The notes under the pieces: generated by a model
Told to the model about the DNA's origin: nothing
What the model saw: the letters and a program-made list of their open reading frames with translations, nothing else
Database searches by the model: none
Translations under genes and position numbers: made by a program
Origin: Pirellulaceae bacterium
Lineage (GTDB): Bacteria > Planctomycetota > Planctomycetia > Pirellulales > Pirellulaceae
NCBI GenBank assembly: GCA_013002105.1
Contig: JABDKS010000110.1
Location: 1 to 10,050, forward strand
DNA length: 10,050 nt
Reading direction: 5' to 3'
Part shown: in pieces, positions 5,803 to 10,050 of the stretch
Layout: the number at the start of each line of letters is the position of its first letter
How positions within the stretch are numbered: position 1 is the first letter of the stretch

Positions 5803-8223
5803 ATGCCCGATACCAGCGGTATTAAGACTGCCTCGAAAACGATGAACCCATTGCTTTCCATCATCATCCACCGTCAGTTGCAGCGATGCGTCGTTGTCGG
5901 GTCGGTGTTGGCCGTGTTGATGGTCGTATTCGCTGCTGAAACGATCGGGCAGGAAAACCTATCGCCATCCAATCCAAACGGTAGCGGCAGCGATTCAGCA
6001 TTGGCAGGTAGTCGTGATAATGCATCGATTTGTGGCATCACCGGTCACTATCGAATCGGACGCTGGACGGCTGTGCGACTGACCGAATTGGATCGTGACG
6101 ACGATGAGCCGGGAACAGATCGTACTGATAGCGATCCCGTCGGGCCCGGCACGATATCGATCGAAACTTTGGACGGCGACGGCGTTCGTGCGGTCTACCA
6201 GCAGCCATCGCTGGCCAATGATTCGGGCAACGCTCGTGCCCGTTACGGATACGTCATTCCCGGCAGCGAAGCAGCACCCGTGATATTGCGCCGCGGTGAA
6301 CGAGTTATCCTTTCGCAGCGGTTTCCTTTACTCGGTTCGCCATCGCGTGGACCGTCGGCCGTGCCGCCCGGCATGGCTTGGATCGTATCGTTGGGGGACC
6401 CCCTGGGCGTCGACGCAATCGGCGCCAACGATTTGCTCAAACGCGATGCGATGATCGCGGTGTCGCAGCCCACGTCGGCAACCGAGTTACCTGGTCAGTC
6501 ACTGGGTTATGACGGTGTCGACATGATCATGATCAATTCCGCGGGGTACGAATTGCTGCGGGATCTTGAGCCATCGCAATCTCAAGCAATCGTAGATTGG
6601 GTTCGCAACGGTGGCCGCGTGTTTTTGACCTTGGGCGAATCGGCCGCACAGTTACCCGAGGTGGCACCCTGGTTGTATGATCTGCTGCCCAAGGACACGT
6701 CCAAAGCATCGGGTGCCATGTCATCCGACGGTCGGGTCAATCAGCCCGAAATCATCCGCTTGGATCCATCTGCGATCGAAACGTACACGTCGGCGCAGAT
6801 GCCGTTGAGTGCGTTCGAGGGGATGAAGCTGCCGCGAGGGGTTGGTGAGATATTGTTGACCGGCCGAACGACTCGACGAGTCAGCACGCCCCTGGCGGCC
6901 GAATACACGGTCGGATTGGGACGTATCACCGTGATCGCTGCCGATTTGGAGTCGGATGTCTTCGCACTCTGGCCGGAACGTCTGGATTTGATTCGTCGGT
7001 TGACTGGTTCGCTGTTAATGATCAATCGCAAGCAAGAGGTGGCCGCGAGCCGATTAACTGCGTTTGACGATCTGGCCGGACAAACACGCGCGACATTGGA
7101 TCAGTTTTCGATCAAACGCCATTTTAGTTTTTCAGTTTTGGCGTTGGTCTTGATGGCCTTGATCGCTTTAATCGGTCCGTTGGATTATCTGTTGATCAAT
7201 CGTGCTCTTGGAAAGCCGTTGCTTGGTTGGCTGACGTTTCCCGTGGTCGCGCTCGGTTTGTCCGCAGTGTTGGTGTCGCAATCAGTCACTGCCATGGTGT
7301 CAAACAAAACGGAAGGCTCGGCCACCACCACGGTTCAATGCAATCGCTTGGAAGTGATCGACATAGACATGATCGATCACGTCGGTCGCGGATTTGCCTG
7401 GAGTTTTCTTTATTCGCATCCTGCCAATCAATTTGACATTGATGTGTTGCCCAGTGAGGACCTGAAGTCATTTTCGTCGTCGGTTGGTCGTATCTACACC
7501 GCACCATTTGGGACCCCGGGGCAGGCGTTTGGAGGCATTCAAATTGAGGGCGAAGACTCACGGCTACCGCCCTATGAAGTGGTTGCAAATCGGACCGATG
7601 ATCAAATTCGCGTCACGATCGAAGATTTGGCGATCGCTCCGCGCAGTAGCAAATCGATTGCGATACGTTTGAGTTTTGACCCAGACCTGACGGAGATTCC
7701 AAGCATTCAACGTCGTCGCGGCAGCGAACTGTTGCAGGGTCAACTGACAAATCCGCTGCCTGTTGATCTACTGGACGGCATGTTGATCTACGGCAACTGG
7801 GTGTATCTGTTACCAACACGTTTGCCGCCGGGTGGTCGAATTGAATCGTTGAGCGATTTGCGACAAAAGAATTTTCGGTGGCAACTTTCGCGACAGCAGA
7901 TTTTCGAAAAAAGTAAGATCACGAATGAAACATGGGAACCATCGAATTTTGATTCACCATCGCGGATGGCAGAAATGTTGATGTTCCACGATGCGGTTGG
8001 CGGCAGTCGCTACACCGGCCTGCGACATCAGCCCCTGTCGTTCTTGGATTCAAGTCATCTGTTGACGCACGATCGATGCATCTTGATGGGACGTTTGGGA
8101 TCATCGGCCACCGAAATCCGGCTTCGTGATATTCGCAACGATGACCGGCAACAAACGCCCTCAGGAATGTCGCTGTCCATGGTCCGGATTGTGTTGCCAG
8201 TTGAAACGGCGCAGCGTAAGTAG
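5803..8223 (+). CDS. Large membrane-anchored protein, GATase-like domain plus GPLDY transmembrane pair (ABC-associated)
   Basis: An 806-residue envelope protein of unknown function. An N-terminal hydrophobic segment (about 29-45) is a signal peptide or anchor. About 48-440 is predicted outside the membrane. Within it, 210-285 has an alpha/beta pattern (YDGVDMIMINSAGYELL, then QAIVDWVRNGGRVFLTLGES) like the class I glutamine-amidotransferase-like fold of GldG/DUF4350-type proteins. The usual nucleophilic Cys is not seen, so it is probably non-catalytic. Two membrane helices follow (about 441-465 and 473-499), joined by a short basic loop containing G-P-L-D-Y-L-L-I-N-R. The remaining 300 residues are predicted extracytoplasmic and beta-rich. 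The start is the ATG at 5803 or the one at 5842 (M14, 793 residues); neither has a ribosome binding site. An ABC ATPase gene follows 61 bases later, suggesting one complex. The fold call rests on pattern recognition only. Confidence 0.8.
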   Translation: MPDTSGIKTASKTMNPLLSIIIHRQLQRCVVVGSVLAVLMVVFAAETIGQENLSPSNPNGSGSDSALAGSRDNASICGITGHYRIGRWTAVRLTELDRDDDEPGTDRTDSDPVGPGTISIETLDGDGVRAVYQQPSLANDSGNARARYGYVIPGSEAAPVILRRGERVILSQRFPLLGSPSRGPSAVPPGMAWIVSLGDPLGVDAIGANDLLKRDAMIAVSQPTSATELPGQSLGYDGVDMIMINSAGYELLRDLEPSQSQAIVDWVRNGGRVFLTLGESAAQLPEVAPWLYDLLPKDTSKASGAMSSDGRVNQPEIIRLDPSAIETYTSAQMPLSAFEGMKLPRGVGEILLTGRTTRRVSTPLAAEYTVGLGRITVIAADLESDVFALWPERLDLIRRLTGSLLMINRKQEVAASRLTAFDDLAGQTRATLDQFSIKRHFSFSVLALVLMALIALIGPLDYLLINRALGKPLLGWLTFPVVALGLSAVLVSQSVTAMVSNKTEGSATTTVQCNRLEVIDIDMIDHVGRGFAWSFLYSHPANQFDIDVLPSEDLKSFSSSVGRIYTAPFGTPGQAFGGIQIEGEDSRLPPYEVVANRTDDQIRVTIEDLAIAPRSSKSIAIRLSFDPDLTEIPSIQRRRGSELLQGQLTNPLPVDLLDGMLIYGNWVYLLPTRLPPGGRIESLSDLRQKNFRWQLSRQQIFEKSKITNETWEPSNFDSPSRMAEMLMFHDAVGGSRYTGLRHQPLSFLDSSHLLTHDRCILMGRLGSSATEIRLRDIRNDDRQQTPSGMSLSMVRIVLPVETAQRK

Positions 8224-8284
8224 CAATTGTGAATCGATTGACAATGTATACCCGATCATTTTTCCCCAGACATACTGCACCGAA

Positions 8285-9223
8285 GTGATTAAGACAGTCG
8301 ACTTGACGAAAAAATACGGTGATGCGTTTGCGATTCGTGCCATCGATCTGGATTTGGAACCGGGCGACTTGTTTGGCTTCATCGGACCCAATGGTGCAGG
8401 CAAGACAACGACGATGCGAATCATTGCAACGTTGTTGGAGCCGAGTTGGGGCGAAGCTTACGTGTGCAATCACAGCGTCCACACACAGCCCAAAGAGATT
8501 CGACGCTTGGTCGGATACATGCCCGATTTCTTTGGTGTCTACGACGATATGACCGTGGTCGAGTACCTGGAGTTTTTTGCGGCCGCCTATCGGATCGGTG
8601 GCGGCGATCGTAAGAAACGGGTGGACGAGATGTTGGACGTCGTCGATCTGGATTTCAAACGCGATGCGTACGCCAACACACTATCGCGCGGTCAGACGCA
8701 GCGGCTAGGTTTAGCGCGAACGATGTTGCACGATCCGCAGGTGTTGCTGCTGGATGAACCGCTTTCGGGGCTCGATCCGCGGGCTCGTATCGAAATGCGC
8801 AACCTGCTGAGGCGACTCGGCGAGATGGGCAAAACCATCATCGTTAGCAGTCACATTTTGCCAGAGCTGGCTGACGTCTGTAATAAAGTTGGCATCATCG
8901 ACCGTGGCGAACTGAAACAGAATGCAAAGGTCACCGAAGTGATCAAGATGGTCCGTCAGCACACGGTTTTGGTCATTCAACCTGGCCAGCGTGAACAGAT
9001 GGCGCAGATATCGAGCCTGTTGGAGCATCACGACAAGGTGCAGGGAGTCGACACGGGTGACGATGCCGTCCGCGTCGTGTTGAAATCCGAAGTCGAAGAC
9101 TACAGCGATTTGCCCAAGTTATTGATCGATAACGGGATCTCACTGAAGCGATTTAATGAAGAGGAACTGGATCTGGAATCGGCCTTCATGGCGCTGACCA
9201 AAGGGACGAGTACACGGATGTAA
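8285..9223 (+). CDS. ABC transporter ATP-binding protein (ABC-2/NatA type)
   Basis: A 312-residue cytoplasmic ATPase that should power an ABC-2-type exporter or a membrane-remodelling complex. Motifs in order: Walker A GPNGAGKTT (34-42), Q-loop region V-G-Y-M-P-D (76-81) with Asp at the usual Gln position, signature LSRGQTQRL (133-141) in place of LSGGQ, Walker B V-L-L-L-D-E-P (153-159), D-loop S-G-L-D (161-164) and switch His H190. Residues 220-312 form the C-terminal extension common in ABC-2 ATPases. The GTG at 8285 was chosen because it starts just before the conserved I-K-T-V-D-L-T-K-K-Y-G; the frame is open back to 8126 but overlaps the upstream gene. No Shine-Dalgarno sequence is seen. 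It is co-directional with the GATase-like membrane protein. No permease follows, since the next gene is holA on the other strand. Confidence 0.93.
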   Translation: MIKTVDLTKKYGDAFAIRAIDLDLEPGDLFGFIGPNGAGKTTTMRIIATLLEPSWGEAYVCNHSVHTQPKEIRRLVGYMPDFFGVYDDMTVVEYLEFFAAAYRIGGGDRKKRVDEMLDVVDLDFKRDAYANTLSRGQTQRLGLARTMLHDPQVLLLDEPLSGLDPRARIEMRNLLRRLGEMGKTIIVSSHILPELADVCNKVGIIDRGELKQNAKVTEVIKMVRQHTVLVIQPGQREQMAQISSLLEHHDKVQGVDTGDDAVRVVLKSEVEDYSDLPKLLIDNGISLKRFNEEELDLESAFMALTKGTSTRM

Positions 9224-9277
9224 CTGGGCACGAAATGGAGCGGGGTAAAGGATGCGATCCAGATTCGTGGCGTCTCG

Positions 9278-10050
9278 TTATGTCTTGGCCAGTTTGATCA
9301 CGAACTGTTCGAGCAAAAATCGATCACGACCTTCCTGGCTATGCGTCCCTTTGAGGCGAAGGTCGGCGTCAAGCAACCACGGCAGTAGTTGCTTGGCACG
9401 ATCGCGACCGAGTCCGCGCAATTGCGCCTTGGCACGCTGAATGTCCGACGGCCGATGAATTCCGGCACTGGACAATGCGTCTTCGAGTTGCCATTTCCGC
9501 CCGCTGGCTTCGCGGTGTTCGACCACGGCAGTGGCCATGCCCAGGCGACGCAGCGACCACGCGATCTGGGGCAACAGTGCGATTGGTTTTTGTCCGCCGC
9601 TCATCAATTTGTCCAACTGACGCAACGCTTCGGCCGAGTTGCCTTCGGCGATTGCATCGGTGATCTGCCAAACCGTTTTGCCTTGCCAGCCGGCGACAAT
9701 CTCACGCACGGTTGCTTCGTCGATCGTTTCGCCCTTTTCGCAGTACAGGGCCAGTTTGGCGATCTCGGTGTCCAGCATTCCGATTTCGTCGCCCAGCATT
9801 TCGATCAACGCGTCCGCGGCGTTATTGGCAAGTTTGGCTTGGTGTCGCCCGGCGACGTAGGTGGTCAAGAATTTACGCCGGGACGCAGCAGTGACGCCAA
9901 GTTTTTTGTCCAACGAGGCCGAACAAGCGACGACCAAGTGGTCTTTGTTGATTGCTTTGTACAGTCGGGTGTTGGATGCCAGTGAGCTGAGTTCCAGGAT
10001 GAATCGACTGGCCGTACCAGGCTTGGCGACGTATTTTTCCAGTTCAGGTC
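9278..10050 (-). CDS. holA: DNA polymerase III subunit delta (5' end beyond window)
   Basis: The C-terminal 256 residues or so of the clamp-loader delta subunit, which opens the beta sliding clamp during replication. The frame is open to the window edge (first full codon 10048-10046), so the N-terminal part of the AAA+ module lies outside; the family is usually about 330-350 residues. Recognisable stretches are the S-N-T-R-L-Y-K-A end of the AAA+ domain, the helical D-E-I-G-M-L-D-T-E-I-A-K-L-A-L-Y motif, V-W-Q-I-T-D-A-I-A-E-G-N, and G-Q-K-P-I-A-L-L-P-Q-I-A-W-S-L-R-R-L leading into the C-terminal collar domain. A TTG at 9937 is an internal Leu codon, not the start. The gene ends in TAA at 9280-9278, 54 bases from the convergent ABC gene, with no strong terminator between. 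It is a housekeeping gene with no evident link to its neighbours. Confidence 0.93.
   Translation of the reverse strand, partial: PELEKYVAKPGTASRFILELSSLASNTRLYKAINKDHLVVACSASLDKKLGVTAASRRKFLTTYVAGRHQAKLANNAADALIEMLGDEIGMLDTEIAKLALYCEKGETIDEATVREIVAGWQGKTVWQITDAIAEGNSAEALRQLDKLMSGGQKPIALLPQIAWSLRRLGMATAVVEHREASGRKWQLEDALSSAGIHRPSDIQRAKAQLRGLGRDRAKQLLPWLLDADLRLKGTHSQEGRDRFLLEQFVIKLAKT

Noticed and set aside
8238..8243. Perfect TTGACA before the ABC gene
   Set aside because: No -10-like hexamer lies 16-18 bases downstream (the sequence there is ttttcccc), so a promoter is not supported.
8126..8284. In-frame upstream extension of the ABC ATPase
   Set aside because: It overlaps the end of the membrane-protein gene; the conserved ABC N-terminus begins directly after the GTG at 8285.
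7919..8482. 187-codon minus-strand open frame across the membrane-protein/ABC junction
   Set aside because: It overlaps two well-supported genes, has no recognisable domain, and is best explained as an antisense shadow.
9229..9269. Inverted repeat cacgaa/ttcgtg between the ABC gene and holA
   Set aside because: The stem is only 6 bp around a loop of 29 bases and no T-tract follows; too weak to call a terminator.
9278..9937. holA starting at the TTG at 9937
   Set aside because: The reading frame continues with clear HolA-like residues to the window edge, so this TTG is an internal Leu.
9389..9985. 198-codon plus-strand open frame
   Set aside because: It lies wholly within the well-supported holA gene on the other strand and its translation matches no family I recognise.

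Overview
The window looks like chromosomal DNA of a planctomycete, most likely of the Rhodopirellula/Pirellulaceae type. This is an inference from gene content and style: a leucine-rich-repeat protein, a lipoprotein with two DUF1080 domains, a PAPS-type sulfotransferase, a GldG-like membrane protein next to an ABC ATPase, almost no Shine-Dalgarno sequences, and a long palindromic interspersed repeat. No rRNA, tRNA, CRISPR, phage or insertion-sequence gene was seen.

Layout. Bases 1-944 (+) hold the 3' part of a leucine-rich-repeat gene whose reading frame breaks by -1 at a run of seven A's (435-441). A stem-loop sits just downstream of the run. A complete cytochrome P450 gene follows (1022-2236, +). 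It converges on a two-gene minus-strand unit: a PAPS-dependent sulfotransferase (5005-3665) and, 13 bases later, a secreted lipoprotein with two DUF1080 domains (3651-2353). The convergent gap carries a long imperfect palindrome with an internal direct repeat (2261-2338).

A 443-base divergent gap (5006-5448) holds a GC-rich hairpin with a T-tract but no convincing gene. To its right is a plus-strand run of three genes: a short MazG-type nucleotide pyrophosphohydrolase with a cysteine cluster (5449-5769), a large membrane-anchored protein with a GATase-like fold and a GPLDY transmembrane pair (5803-8223), and an ABC ATPase of the ABC-2/NatA type (8285-9223). No ABC-2 permease is visible. The window closes with the minus-strand gene for DNA polymerase III subunit delta (holA). 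It converges on the ABC gene, and its 5' end lies outside the window.

How the genes may work together. The membrane protein and ABC ATPase probably form one envelope complex. The sulfotransferase and the DUF1080 lipoprotein are probably co-transcribed and may both act on glycans or sulfated metabolites. The P450, MazG and HolA are individually recognisable but have no evident pathway partners here. Nothing found amounts to a clearly new system. The best leads are the slippery-site frame break, the palindromic repeat, and the permease-less membrane-protein/ABC pair.
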